Below are positions 8,201-13,947 of a stretch of DNA of 29,398 nt, in pieces. The DNA is from an uncultured Verrucomicrobiales bacterium. Lineage in GTDB: Bacteria > Verrucomicrobiota > Verrucomicrobiae > Limisphaerales > CANJSG01. The stretch spans positions 1 through 29,398 of the forward strand of contig CAMLMI010000012.1 of the NCBI GenBank assembly GCA_946480965.1. Direction: 5' to 3'. Position 1 is the first letter of the stretch, and each line of letters begins with the position of its first letter. Under the pieces are notes generated by a model, which worked only from the letters and a program-made list of their open reading frames with translations, ran no database searches and was not told the origin of the DNA. The translations under genes were made by a program, and so were the position numbers.

Positions 8201-10109
8201 GGTAGGTGCGCGTCTTCACCCGCGACGGCAGCAGGCCGGTCCTGAAGGCGGCGGCGCGCAGCACGGTGTTCTCCGCGATGTTCAGCGGTCCTGCATAGAC
8301 GAGGCCGGTCGAGGCGGTGGGCTCGGAACCGTCCAGCGTGTAGCGGATGGTCGTGCCGGGATCGGGCGAGAAGATCGACAGGCTGAACGGGACATCGAAC
8401 CAGCCGCTGCCCACGGTGAAGGCCAGTTCCTGCGCCACGCCGGTGAGCGTGGTCGCGCCATTGGCCGTGCCTGGCGTGGGCGTGGCGTAGTAGCGCCAGT
8501 TGTCGCCCGCGTCGCGGCCGTAGGAGTGGTCGTTGCGCTGCTCCGGGTATTCGAGCGGGAACTCGGTGACGGCCACGCGGGGCGACTCGGCATTGAAGAG
8601 CGCGAGATAACCGCCGTCGGGGTTCAGCTTGAAGTTCGTGTGATGACGGTTACCGCCGGTGGGGACGCGCCGGTCCTTGCCCGAGGCGAAGACGACGAGG
8701 AACTGGCCGGGCGCGAGGTTGACGGCGGGGAAGGTCCACAGTCCGGGCACGTCCTCGTCGTCGGTCAACGACCAGCCCGCAAGGTTGACGGTGGTGTTGC
8801 CCCGGTTGCGCAGCTCGATCCAGTCGTGGGCCTCGCCGTTCTCGTCGAGGAGGCCGTTGCGGTTGGCGGCGACGAACTCGTTGATGACGACGCTGCCGGT
8901 TTGCAGCGCGGGATTGAGCGTCACGGTCCAGTTGGTTCCGGTGAAGGCGTTGGCCGGTTGGGCCGCATCGATGATGCCGTGCCCGGCGGCCCAGGCGAAC
9001 TGGACGGTTCCGGCGGGCGGCGGAGTGAAGTGGAAGACATACGGGCCCGCGCCGGAGCCGGTGACGGCGGTGGCGGCGACGTTGTTGATCCGGAGATCGG
9101 CCGCGTCCAGGCCCAGCACGGGTTCGCTGAAGGAAACTTCGAGCTGGCCCAACTGGCTGACCATCGCGCCGGGCACCGGAGCCTGTTCCGCGACGGTGGG
9201 AGCGACGATGTCCGCCAGCAGGTAGCTCCAGGTGGCTCCGGCCGCGAGCGGGTTGAAGGCCTGCCCGAGCGAGTCGGTGATGAGCGGGCCTTCGCTCCAG
9301 GTGATCTCCACCGGACCGGCGGACGGTTGGGCGAAGGAGAAGGTGTAGCTCTGGCCGCTGCCGGAAACGAGATCGGCCGTCTGGCCGTTGATGAGAAGAT
9401 CCGCCGCATCCACCCCGAAGACCTCCTTGGAAAAATTCACCGTGACCTGCGTCAACGCCCCGACCGTCGCGCCCGCGACCGGCACGGCGTTGAGCACCGT
9501 GGGCACGGAGAGATCCACCCGCGTGACCGCGAGGGACGTCTCGAAGCGGAAGTCGGTCGAGCTGCTCAGGTTCTGGTTCAGCGCCTGGACCGCGAGCACG
9601 TTGAGCCCGTCCACGAGGTAGGACTGGGGCGAGGGCCCGACGGTGAAGACCACGGCGGGATCGGCCTCGTGCGAAGCGGTGGCGACGGACGTGAAGGTCG
9701 GGTCGCCGTTCACGTTGGCCCGGGCGACCTCGACGCCGTTGATCCAGGCGACGAAGCCATCGTCGTAGTTCGCGGTGAGCCGGACGGAGGCGATGTTCGC
9801 GCGGTTCGTCACGGTGAAGGTCGTGCGGAGGAACACGCCGCGATAGCGGTTGCGCATGTCCGGGAGGAGCGTGCCGCCCGTGACGCCGTCGTCGCCGCCG
9901 GAAGGGTTGGAGCCGTAGTGGAAGGGCGCGTTGCCGATGGTCCACGTGGAGTCGTTGAAGCCGTTGGTCCGCCAGGCGGAGGCGGGCGTGGAGACCTCGT
10001 TCGTCCCCTTGCGCCAGCGCCAGAAGGAGCCGGTCGGCACCAGGACCTCCTGGGCCATGGCCGGCAGGGCGAGCATCAGCGCCAACAGGCCGACGCGGAA
10101 CCGTAACAT
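2289..10109 (-). CDS. Giant secreted CotH / lamin-tail / Ig-like surface protein
   Basis: About 2606 residues. The start at 10109 (MLRFRV...) gives a clean signal peptide ending ALPAMA-Q; an in-frame ATG at 10160 would add 17 residues. Order: a galactose-binding-like jelly roll (about 20-190); two SbsA-type Ig-like domains starting 'PTVLNAVPVAGA' and 'PTVAEQAPVPGA' (195-395); lamin-tail domain 1 (about 400); a chitobiase-type module with 'IRYTLDGSEPT' (about 560); a CotH kinase-like domain (about 690-1090) with GLRLHGNASR, NGLYWGVFDF, NNKNW and KYLPWDGE; a second chitobiase-type module; seven more lamin-tail domains near 1203, 1358, 1501, 1635, 1788, 1926 and 2090, each with a '(V/L)xINE...(D/E)xxEL.N' core; three Ig-like domains near 2280, 2366 and 2448; and a C-terminal tail ending 'RFYRARKAE'. 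CotH family members can phosphorylate proteins; activity here is inferred. It probably acts outside the cell or on its surface. No LPXTG or membrane anchor is seen. Confidence 0.93.
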   Translation of the reverse strand: MLRFRVGLLALMLALPAMAQEVLVPTGSFWRWRKGTNEVSTPASAWRTNGFNDSTWTIGNAPFHYGSNPSGGDDGVTGGTLLPDMRNRYRGVFLRTTFTVTNRANIASVRLTANYDDGFVAWINGVEVARANVNGDPTFTSVATASHEADPAVVFTVGPSPQSYLVDGLNVLAVQALNQNLSSSTDFRFETSLAVTRVDLSVPTVLNAVPVAGATVGALTQVTVNFSKEVFGVDAADLLINGQTADLVSGSGQSYTFSFAQPSAGPVEITWSEGPLITDSLGQAFNPLAAGATWSYLLADIVAPTVAEQAPVPGAMVSQLGQLEVSFSEPVLGLDAADLRINNVAATAVTGSGAGPYVFHFTPPPAGTVQFAWAAGHGIIDAAQPANAFTGTNWTVTLNPALQTGSVVINEFVAANRNGLLDENGEAHDWIELRNRGNTTVNLAGWSLTDDEDVPGLWTFPAVNLAPGQFLVVFASGKDRRVPTGGNRHHTNFKLNPDGGYLALFNAESPRVAVTEFPLEYPEQRNDHSYGRDAGDNWRYYATPTPGTANGATTLTGVAQELAFTVGSGWFDVPFSLSIFSPDPGTTIRYTLDGSEPTASTGLVYAGPLNIAENTVLRAAAFRTGLLPSRVKTRTYLFLDQVIAQPNNPAGFPDNWGTGNFNFPDGIIPADYEMDLDPVRVDPNNAASALDPVKLQRLKDGLRELPMVSIVMNRDDMFGATGLYPTSSSANKNKNDKECAVEMVLPDGTSAFSIDGGLRLHGNASRDPHKNPKHGFKLLFKGDYGPSDLEYRLFEDSPAEEFDDLILRPDFGTSWRHWSDSPSEGLGALQRSRASRTRDAWWKDTFRDMGRLGSHSRYFHLFINGLYWGVFDFTEQPTDSFGPNYFGGSKADYDVYDQGALSSGTSAAYNAMLGLTGLENAAAYEQMKQRLDVPWFIDYMLLQFYVGAQDWGNNKNWYAIRKRVPGPEGTFKYLPWDGENILLNENINRVSTTDLPSGLHQKLDDNAEYRLAFADSVQKHLLSPGGALTAEGNIARWHKWQAILDKPIVAESARWGDYRRDVHPYQNGSYELYTREAHWMAENARMTNSYFVNRPGIVLNQLRAAGLYPNVVAPTFGQHGGRVPAGFALAMSAPAGTIHYTTNGVDPRVSGSGAVAGSARAYAGAPVALGSSMTVKARVLQNGAWSALVEADFSVGELGLPLRFTEIMYNPPGGDAHEFVELRNVGPTPVDVGRFSLEGVAFTFNEGTILQPGAIVLLASSANTNAFKIRYPGAVFAGTFDNSLSNGGERLALLDRDGVVVTAVNYDDANGWPLAADGGGASLEVVDPLGDPNSPANWRASSVPHGTPGVPPTPFTLGAVQLSEVMADNVSAVGNGGQFSDYVELVNTGASTVDLSSWSLSDSSDPRAFVFPNGTSLAAGARLVVWCDLAFAAPGLHTGFGLAKSGDQVFLHDAATNRVDAVAFGAQLANLPIGRVNGVWVLNTPTPNAANLAAATAPASQLSINEWLANPLTGAADWIELFNRSTTAPAALAGLHLGADTSLQRLLSLSFIAPGGHLQLWADEGPGADHLQFKLAAGGGTLVLHDSAGAEIERVVYAAQPEGVSSGRLPDGSPNTVAFPGSGSPGASNYVSSYTDPVFSELLARNVRTFVTPWGGRADWVELHNPGASAVALGGMALGLEADGSDRWVFPAGVQIAANERLVVYCAADRRASTVPEAGLNTGFNLPGTGGDLHLFNAAGQVVDHVGYGFQLDGRSIGLNSGEWRLLHEPTPGRTNAGPAALGSVANLRINEWMASAADGIDWFELYNLDALPVDLGGLLLTDDPSAPGIEQNPIAPLSFIAGRRWVTFIADGDASLGRDHVVFSLGSSGETLRLYRPNLGLIDAVDFGAQTLGVSQGRLPDGATNVVSFPATASPDAANWLPLGEVVINEVLAHTDPPLEDAVELHNPGPTNVVIGGWYLSDSAADPKRFRIPDGTTLASGGFRVFYQNQFGPADGEDDVPPLFSFSSAHGDELHLSEADALGNLTGRRASVSFGASSNGVSFGRWLTSVGVDFTAMANRTFGMDAPASVAAFRTGTGKTNSAPLVGPVVINEIHYRPPTLAPSEAIGADAEFIELQNLTGSPVTLYDVANPANVWRLAGGITFDFPANTSIPANGRLVVVPFNPTGNAAALAAFQSRHGAGATLVGPYADQLSNDGESVELLRPDAPQTAPHPDAGFVPYLLVDRVVYGTNAPWSAAANGGGASLQRLVASAYGNDPANWKAEAPTTGRGNDEPGGDAPVIATPPSAITLAAGGSGSLEVVATGAGPLAYQWFLGETLLPGKSGASLAFNPALLEDTGSYRVRVTNSFGVVFSAPVAVTVLAPPTITDDLDDTVVIQGQPITLRVTATGSAPLTYRWQRGGSDLDVPSQDSLAIAVAQLVDAGSYRLVVSNAVGSITSRVATLIVRVPPTITAHPAGTVATEGETITLQVSATGEAPLTYQWRKGDQPIANANQPVLELADLAPEDAGSYSVRVANAVGEAFSDPAEVVVVEAIRFGAPQRLGDGRFSTVLSGPLNQGYFVDVSTNLLDWSELTFLTLTNGPATLIDPTALQLDERFYRARKAE

Positions 10110-10188
10110 CCGGGAGAAAACGCCCCTGCATGGGGCCGAGGAAAAGGCATGGCTCGGCATGGCACGGAATGAGTCGTGGGAATCGCGG

Positions 10189-10218
10189 GGAATATGGCCG
10201 AAGAGCCGGGCGATTCAA
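10189..10218 (-). promoter_or_regulatory. Possible sigma70-like promoter for the giant surface-protein gene
   Basis: On the minus strand TTGAAT (10218-10213) and TATTCC (10194-10189) are 18 nt apart, upstream of both possible starts of the giant gene (10160 and 10109). The match is moderate and promoter consensus in this phylum is little known, so this is a suggestion only. No strong Shine-Dalgarno is seen before either start. Confidence 0.25.
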
Positions 10219-10281
10219 CGCATTCCTCCAGCGGGCGTCCCACCGCTTCAGGCCACCTCCGCGCCGGACTTTCCCTGCGGC

Positions 10282-10917
10282 TCAGAACAGCCCGCCGCCC
10301 GAGGGCTGGAACATCATGCTGGCGGCCGCCTTGATCGAGATGAAGTAGGCCACGGCTTCCAGGTTCGTCGCCGTGAGATTGGTGAAGGTCTGGTTGCGGA
10401 GGTTGATCGGCAGATCGACCAGGTTCTCCGGCCGTTCGGGATCGGGGAACCGCAGCGTGCCGATGGAGAGCGTCAGCTTGTCGATGCCGCCGAAGGCCAC
10501 CTCGGTGCGGTTGGTGGAGTCCGGATTGGTCAGGTGCTCCCAGTGCGCCGGATCGGCCAGCTCCTTGGAGATGTTCGCCTCGGCGATGTCCAGCCGCAGC
10601 TCGCGGAACTGGAGCCGGTTCGTCTCCGCCGCCGCCAGGTCCAGCGCGACGAAGACCTCCGGAATGTCCATGACCAGCGCGCCGCCGTTGGTCGCGGGCT
10701 GGTAGAGCCTCATCCGGCGGATCTGCACCTCGCCCGAGAACGGGCGGAAGCGGAACTCCTCCACCGTCGCGCTCAGCCCGGTCTGCTGCTCCACCGCCGC
10801 CACGAGGAACCGCTTCATCACCGGATCGATGGCCAGCCAGACAACCACCACGCCCAGCAGCATGAGCAGGAAAAGGCTCGTGGCGACCACGAGCAGCGTC
10901 TTGCGGGTGATGCGCAT
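10282..10917 (-). CDS. AsmA/DUF748-like single-pass inner-membrane protein
   Basis: A 211-residue protein with a basic N-terminus, one membrane helix (about 8-30) and a periplasmic beta-rich part. The 'FRFRPFSGEVQIRRMRLYQP' stretch and the following 'ALVMDIPEVFVALDL' and 'FRELRLDIAEANI' strands have the pattern of the N-terminal repeats of AsmA-like proteins, which work in outer-membrane biogenesis or lipid transfer between membranes. It is much shorter than true AsmA/TamB and ends in an alanine-rich helix, TATNLEAVAYFISIKAAASMM. It begins 9 nt after the stop of the CxxC protein; that stop (TGAGG) supplies the Shine-Dalgarno GAGG, so the two genes are very likely co-transcribed. It resembles the protein at 19858-20613. 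The molecular job is not known. Confidence 0.75.
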   Translation of the reverse strand: MRITRKTLLVVATSLFLLMLLGVVVVWLAIDPVMKRFLVAAVEQQTGLSATVEEFRFRPFSGEVQIRRMRLYQPATNGGALVMDIPEVFVALDLAAAETNRLQFRELRLDIAEANISKELADPAHWEHLTNPDSTNRTEVAFGGIDKLTLSIGTLRFPDPERPENLVDLPINLRNQTFTNLTATNLEAVAYFISIKAAASMMFQPSGGGLF

Positions 10918-10926
10918 CGGCGGGCC

Positions 10927-11538
10927 TCAGCAGATCTCGATGTCCTCGGCGCGGACATCAAGGCATTCGTCCTGGTCCTCCCAGATCACGGCGGAGAAGT
11001 GGTGGAGCAGCGCCGGGGCGATGACGGTGGCGGCTTCGGAAAGAAGCTTCTCGGCCTTCTCGGCCGCGTCCTCGAAGGCCTTGTCGTAGTCGCCCGAACG
11101 CTTCCGCTGGCGGTCGTCCCAATGCGCCACCTGGTGGACGGGCCCGTAGCGCGCGGCCCAGTCCTTGATGGCGGGCTTGACCGCCTCGGGCAGGTCGTCG
11201 AAGGCCACGGCCGTGCCGCCGCAGTGCTGGCAGATGAGCCCGCTGTCGGCCACGTCGCGGGTGAAGAGCGGGAGCAGCGGCGCGCGGCAGCACTCGGCCA
11301 ACTGGTAGGCGGCCGGGACGGAGACGATGCGCTTGAGCCAGATGTCGCGGTCGTTCGCCAGCGTGGCCGCGAGGCGATAGGAGCCCACCAGCGGATGCGA
11401 CAGGCGCCAGGCATGGGCCTCAAGCTGCCCCAGGGTCTGGGCCATCCAACGCGCCAACGTCAGGTCGTCCCAAGCCTTGAACATGCACCCATACTCGCGC
11501 CAGAGACGGTCCAACGGAGCTTCTGATTGATCGGACAT
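10927..11538 (-). CDS. Hypothetical protein with CC/CxxC putative zinc site
   Basis: A 203-residue, probably cytoplasmic protein. The start at 11538 (MSDQSEAPLDRLWREYG) is preferred; the frame stays open upstream only through a palindrome in the intergenic gap. Residues 1-80 are helical and rich in Trp and Arg. Cys83-Cys84 and Cys103-x2-Cys106 (CQHCGG) could bind one zinc ion. A helical segment rich in Lys and Glu (about 150-175) follows, and the end is acidic (ECLDVRAEDIEIC). I do not recognise the family. It is the first gene of a pair with the AsmA-like gene 9 nt downstream, which hints at an envelope-related role, but nothing more can be said. Confidence 0.7.
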   Translation of the reverse strand: MSDQSEAPLDRLWREYGCMFKAWDDLTLARWMAQTLGQLEAHAWRLSHPLVGSYRLAATLANDRDIWLKRIVSVPAAYQLAECCRAPLLPLFTRDVADSGLICQHCGGTAVAFDDLPEAVKPAIKDWAARYGPVHQVAHWDDRQRKRSGDYDKAFEDAAEKAEKLLSEAATVIAPALLHHFSAVIWEDQDECLDVRAEDIEIC

Positions 11539-11590
11539 GGCGGCGAAGATGCAGCAAGCCCGCGCTCCGGCAAAGGTTGAAGAACGGACC

Positions 11591-11652
11591 GGCCCAAGGC
11601 CACGACCCGTTCGTTCGAGACGCTCGGACCGATCAGGTCGTGGCCTTGGGCC
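11591..11652. repeat. Perfect 17-bp inverted repeat with nested hairpin at the cupin 3' end
   Basis: GGCCCAAGGCCACGACC (11591-11607) is exactly reverse-complementary to 11636-11652. The 28-nt loop can fold again: CGAG (11616-11619) with CTCG (11623-11626), and TCG (11611-11613) with CGA (11630-11632). The right arm encodes the last codons of the cupin gene and the cupin stop (11633-11635) lies at the edge of the loop. No T run follows, so it is not a classic terminator. A REP-like or small mobile palindrome, or a transcript-end stabiliser, fits better. The loop 11-mer GCTCGGACCGA (11622-11632) recurs in the palindrome at 15058-15087. Confidence 0.9.
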
Positions 11653-12043
11653 GCAGCGAACGCCACGGCTCTTCGCCGCTGACATCGACGAGGAACGGGC
11701 CCTTGGACGCCGCCGGGGTCAGGATCGCGAGGATGACCGCGTCCTTGCTTGTGGGATTGAAGGTGGCATGGACGACGCCGGCCGGGATGTGGGCGACTTC
11801 ACCGGGCTTGAGGATGCGCTTCTCCTTCTCGACCCACTGCTCCACTTCGCCTTCAAGCACGTAGATGATCTCCTCCAGCTCAGGATGGGTGTGGAAGGGA
11901 TGGCCCTCCCCGCCCGGCAACGCGGCGCGGCAGAGCTGGAGCCCCTTGGCCTCGGCGATCTCGGGGCGGCAGAGCCAGTAGTTGGTGCGTCCCTTGAATT
12001 CTTCCTTGAGGGCCTCGGCTTCGGTGATGAAACGGTGCTGCAT
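11633..12043 (-). CDS. Small single-domain cupin protein
   Basis: A 136-residue cupin_2-type beta barrel. Cupin motif 1 reads 'HPFHTHPELEEIIYVLEGE' (about 48-66) with HTH and Glu metal ligands, and motif 2 reads 'PGEVAHIPAGVVHATFN' (about 80-96) with the last His ligand. All four usual metal-binding residues (H, H, E, H) appear to be present, so a metal-dependent enzyme or small-molecule sensor is possible. The substrate cannot be predicted. The last residues (RPKATT) are encoded by one arm of a perfect inverted repeat, so the natural C-terminus may have been altered by insertion of that element. It lies 68 nt after the upstream hypothetical gene; a TAAAAT box about 10 nt before the ATG is the only promoter-like sign. 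Confidence 0.88.
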   Translation of the reverse strand: MQHRFITEAEALKEEFKGRTNYWLCRPEIAEAKGLQLCRAALPGGEGHPFHTHPELEEIIYVLEGEVEQWVEKEKRILKPGEVAHIPAGVVHATFNPTSKDAVILAILTPAASKGPFLVDVSGEEPWRSLRPKATT

Positions 12044-12111
12044 GAGATTCAGATTTTAGGGAGGGAACGTGGGCTACAACCAACGACAACGGCAAGAGGC
12101 CAAAAGTGGCT

Positions 12112-12432
12112 TCAGTTCCCTGAGCACCCGTCAGGGTCGGACCCGATGGGTTCGATCCGTTCAAACCAATCCCAAAAGCCGGCATCATCATCCCAAGTCT
12201 GCCGTTCTCCATCGGGTTGACGCAGCCAAAGGACCACAGGCGGTTCCGCTGCCCCGCTCAAAACCACCCAAATCTCGCCCGCCTCATGCACCTTGCCGGT
12301 GGGCTTGCCGCGATGGTTGGTCACCACAATGCGTTGACGCAGTCTGACCGATTCACCCGCCCGAGCACCGCAGCGGTATTCTGTGACGGGATATTCCGTC
12401 ACCAATTTCCATTTGTGGGCCGTATCGGACAT
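12112..12432 (-). CDS. Hypothetical protein, 106 residues
   Basis: Start taken at 12432 (MSDTAHKWKLVTEYPVTEYRCG); an in-frame ATG at 12450 would add six residues. The protein is small and soluble, with a basic middle (GESVRLRQRIVVTNHRGKPTGKVHEAGE), then 'IWVVLSGAAEPPVVLWLRQPDG' and a Trp-rich acidic end 'DDDAGFWDWFERIEP'. I do not recognise a family. It sits 40 nt downstream of hisH on the same strand and could share its transcript. Base composition here is somewhat lower in GC than in hisH (about 57-58% by hand count over two 60-nt rows), which may point to a later acquisition. It is likely a real gene because the frame is uninterrupted and its composition does not follow the neighbours, but its function is unknown. 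Confidence 0.6.
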   Translation of the reverse strand: MSDTAHKWKLVTEYPVTEYRCGARAGESVRLRQRIVVTNHRGKPTGKVHEAGEIWVVLSGAAEPPVVLWLRQPDGERQTWDDDAGFWDWFERIEPIGSDPDGCSGN

Positions 12433-12472
12433 CAGCGAAGGACCGGGCAACGTCGTTCGACTTGATCCACCT

Positions 12473-13096
12473 TCAGTTCCGCTTCGCGAACTCCACGAAG
12501 TTCGCCAGCAGCTTCAACCCCACGTCCTGGCTCTTCTCCGGGTGGAACTGCGTGGCGAAGACGTTGTCGCGCCAGACGGCGGAGGTGAACGTGTCGCCGT
12601 ATTCCGTGGTCGTGGCCGCGATGCCGGGCTCCTTGGGCTGCGGGTAGAAGCTGTGGACGAAATAGACGAAGCTGCCGTCCTTCACGTCCTTCAGCATCGG
12701 GCAATCGGGCCGGTTGATCGTGAGCTGGTTCCAGCCGATCTGCGGAATCTTCAGCCCGGGCCGTTCGGTGAACCGCACCACGCTGCCGCCGAAGACGCCG
12801 AGGCCGGCCGCGCAACTGTTGAACTCCTCGCTCCGCTCGAACAGCGCCTGGTAGCCGACGCAGATGCCGAAGAACGGCTTGCCGGCATCGATCGCTTCCT
12901 TCACCGCGCCCAGCAGCTCCTGCTTGCGCAGGGCGTTCACGCAGTCATCGAACGCGCCGACGCCCGGCAGCACCACCGCGTGCGCCTCGCGCAGCGCCTT
13001 GCCGTCCCGCACCACCGTCACGTCGGCACCGACCTTCAACAACGCCCGGTGGGCGCTGCGGAGGTTGCCGGAATCATAGTCGATCAACGCGATCAT
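12473..13096 (-). CDS. hisH: Imidazole glycerol phosphate synthase, glutamine amidotransferase subunit HisH
   Basis: A 207-residue class I glutamine amidotransferase that hydrolyses glutamine and passes ammonia to HisF, making IGP and AICAR in histidine synthesis. The start at 13096 (MIALIDYDSGNLRS) is the normal HisH N-terminus; the open frame upstream is not coding. The nucleophile is Cys79 in GICVGYQ, and the triad is completed by His185 and Glu187 in TQFHPEKSQ. The oxyanion segment PGVGAF (44-49) and the 'KIPQIGWNQL' loop that contacts HisF are present, and the length is normal. hisF, hisA and other his genes are not in this window, so the subunit partner is encoded elsewhere. The hypothetical gene at 12112-12432 follows 40 nt downstream. 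Confidence 0.97.
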   Translation of the reverse strand: MIALIDYDSGNLRSAHRALLKVGADVTVVRDGKALREAHAVVLPGVGAFDDCVNALRKQELLGAVKEAIDAGKPFFGICVGYQALFERSEEFNSCAAGLGVFGGSVVRFTERPGLKIPQIGWNQLTINRPDCPMLKDVKDGSFVYFVHSFYPQPKEPGIAATTTEYGDTFTSAVWRDNVFATQFHPEKSQDVGLKLLANFVEFAKRN

Positions 13097-13172
13097 GCCC
13101 GCACAGCTTGGAGCCGGACCTTGGTCGAAGGCAAACGGTGAAAATCTTGAGCACCTCCACGCGGGCCGCGAC

Positions 13173-13209
13173 GGACAATCAGGGAGATTGTCCGGGACGG
13201 GCGATCCCG
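13173..13209. repeat. Inverted repeats in the divergent hisH / small-protein gap
   Basis: GGACAATC (13173-13180) and GATTGTCC (13186-13193) form a perfect 8-bp stem with loop AGGGA. A second short stem, CGGGA (13193-13197) / TCCCG (13205-13209), follows at once. The pair lies between hisH (-, start 13096) and the 58-residue membrane protein gene (+, start 13232). It could be an operator or part of a dispersed palindromic repeat. Confidence 0.6.
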
Positions 13210-13231
13210 CTACGTTCTTCGGCAAGACGCC

Positions 13232-13408
13232 ATGAAGCCCTCGACCGTTCGCCATCGCCACCAGGCCAGCGCCGCCCGGATGTTCATGCTGTTCTTCGGA
13301 GGACTGGTGCTCGCGGGCATCCTGCTGATCGCCATGACGGCGGTGCTGAAGCAAAAAGGTGTCACGGAGAAAAAGCAGCCTTCCCCGGCAAGCAAGACGG
13401 TCAAGTAG
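13232..13408 (+). CDS. Small single-pass membrane protein, 58 residues
   Basis: The frame ATG AAG CCC ... GTC AAG TAG encodes a basic N-terminus (MKPSTVRHRHQASAARM), one clear membrane helix of about 21 residues (18-39, FMLFFGGLVLAGILLIAMTAV) and a basic, Pro/Ser-rich tail (KQKGVTEKKQPSPASKTVK). Positive charges on both sides leave the topology unsure. It is transcribed divergently from hisH and converges on the gene at 13420-13938, with only 11 nt between stops. Shine-Dalgarno evidence is weak. I infer that it is real because the composition of the frame is exactly that of a small membrane protein and the opposite-strand frame is Cys/Ser-rich nonsense. The function is unknown; small membrane proteins of this kind are often accessory subunits. 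Confidence 0.6.
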   Translation: MKPSTVRHRHQASAARMFMLFFGGLVLAGILLIAMTAVLKQKGVTEKKQPSPASKTVK

Positions 13409-13419
13409 GCGGCATCCGT

Positions 13420-13938
13420 TCACTCCCAGTTGACCGCCCCTTCGGCGTCCCAAGCACGGATAGCCTTCGTCATTGCCCGGATGTCCGTGGTTTTTCCTGA
13501 CAGTCGAACCTTGTTGATTCCCTCCAGCCGGATGCTGGCAATGTTCTCTTCCAGATCAAAGTCCCGGGCACCGGGTTGCTTCAACCATTCGCCGAATTCG
13601 TCCGCGACGCGGTTGGTCAGGACAATATCCTCGGTGTCGAAAACACCCATCCAGATCAGCTCTTTCTCTTCGTGAAACATCGTAGAGTAGAGGCTCGACG
13701 GCGTGGGTCTCCCCCGGAAATACCAAAGCCATGTTCTGGGACGGAAATGATCCGAAAGAGACCCTGGAGCGTCCATCCAAGCATTGACCCTGATCAGATC
13801 CCGAGCCGTCCTCCATGCTTGTTCGTGGGACTCCGCAATGCCGGGACGATCAAGGGCATAGAAGAGGGGCCACCAACCCAGCAAAAGCAGGATGGCTCCG
13901 CCCAGCGCCACCTTCCTTCGACGGTTGCTGGACTTCAT
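13420..13938 (-). CDS. Hypothetical protein with N-terminal membrane anchor, 172 residues
   Basis: A basic start (MKSSNRRRKV) is followed by one hydrophobic helix (about 11-28, rich in Gly, Leu and Trp) and a soluble part, so the protein is probably anchored with its C-terminus in the periplasm. The soluble part contains aromatic stretches ('TWLWYFRGRPTPSSLYSTMF', 'KELIWMGVFDTEDIVLTN') and ends 'AIRAWDAEGAVNWE'. I do not recognise a family. It starts 10 nt after the argC stop and so is probably on the argC transcript. One 60-nt row of this gene is 45% GC by hand count (13621-13680), against 63% for a row in argC (14461-14520), suggesting a recently acquired or weakly selected gene. Confidence 0.65.
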   Translation of the reverse strand: MKSSNRRRKVALGGAILLLLGWWPLFYALDRPGIAESHEQAWRTARDLIRVNAWMDAPGSLSDHFRPRTWLWYFRGRPTPSSLYSTMFHEEKELIWMGVFDTEDIVLTNRVADEFGEWLKQPGARDFDLEENIASIRLEGINKVRLSGKTTDIRAMTKAIRAWDAEGAVNWE

Positions 13939-13947
13939 GTCCGCCTT

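Noticed and set aside
4614..10106. Plus-strand open frame of 1830 codons
   Set aside because: Same reason: it is the antisense shadow of the CotH/lamin-tail gene, with very biased composition (Gly, Val, Arg, Glu) and no recognisable motif.
11591..11652. Inverted repeat read as a standard Rho-independent terminator
   Set aside because: There is no T run on either strand and the loop is 28 nt, which does not fit an intrinsic terminator.
11539..11685. N-terminal extension of the CxxC protein frame
   Set aside because: It is made of codons inside the inverted repeat (PRPDRSERLERTGRGLG) and has no protein-like character.
13097..13453. N-terminal extension of the hisH frame
   Set aside because: HisH homology starts exactly at MIALIDYDSGN; the extension covers the 58-residue gene and the palindrome.
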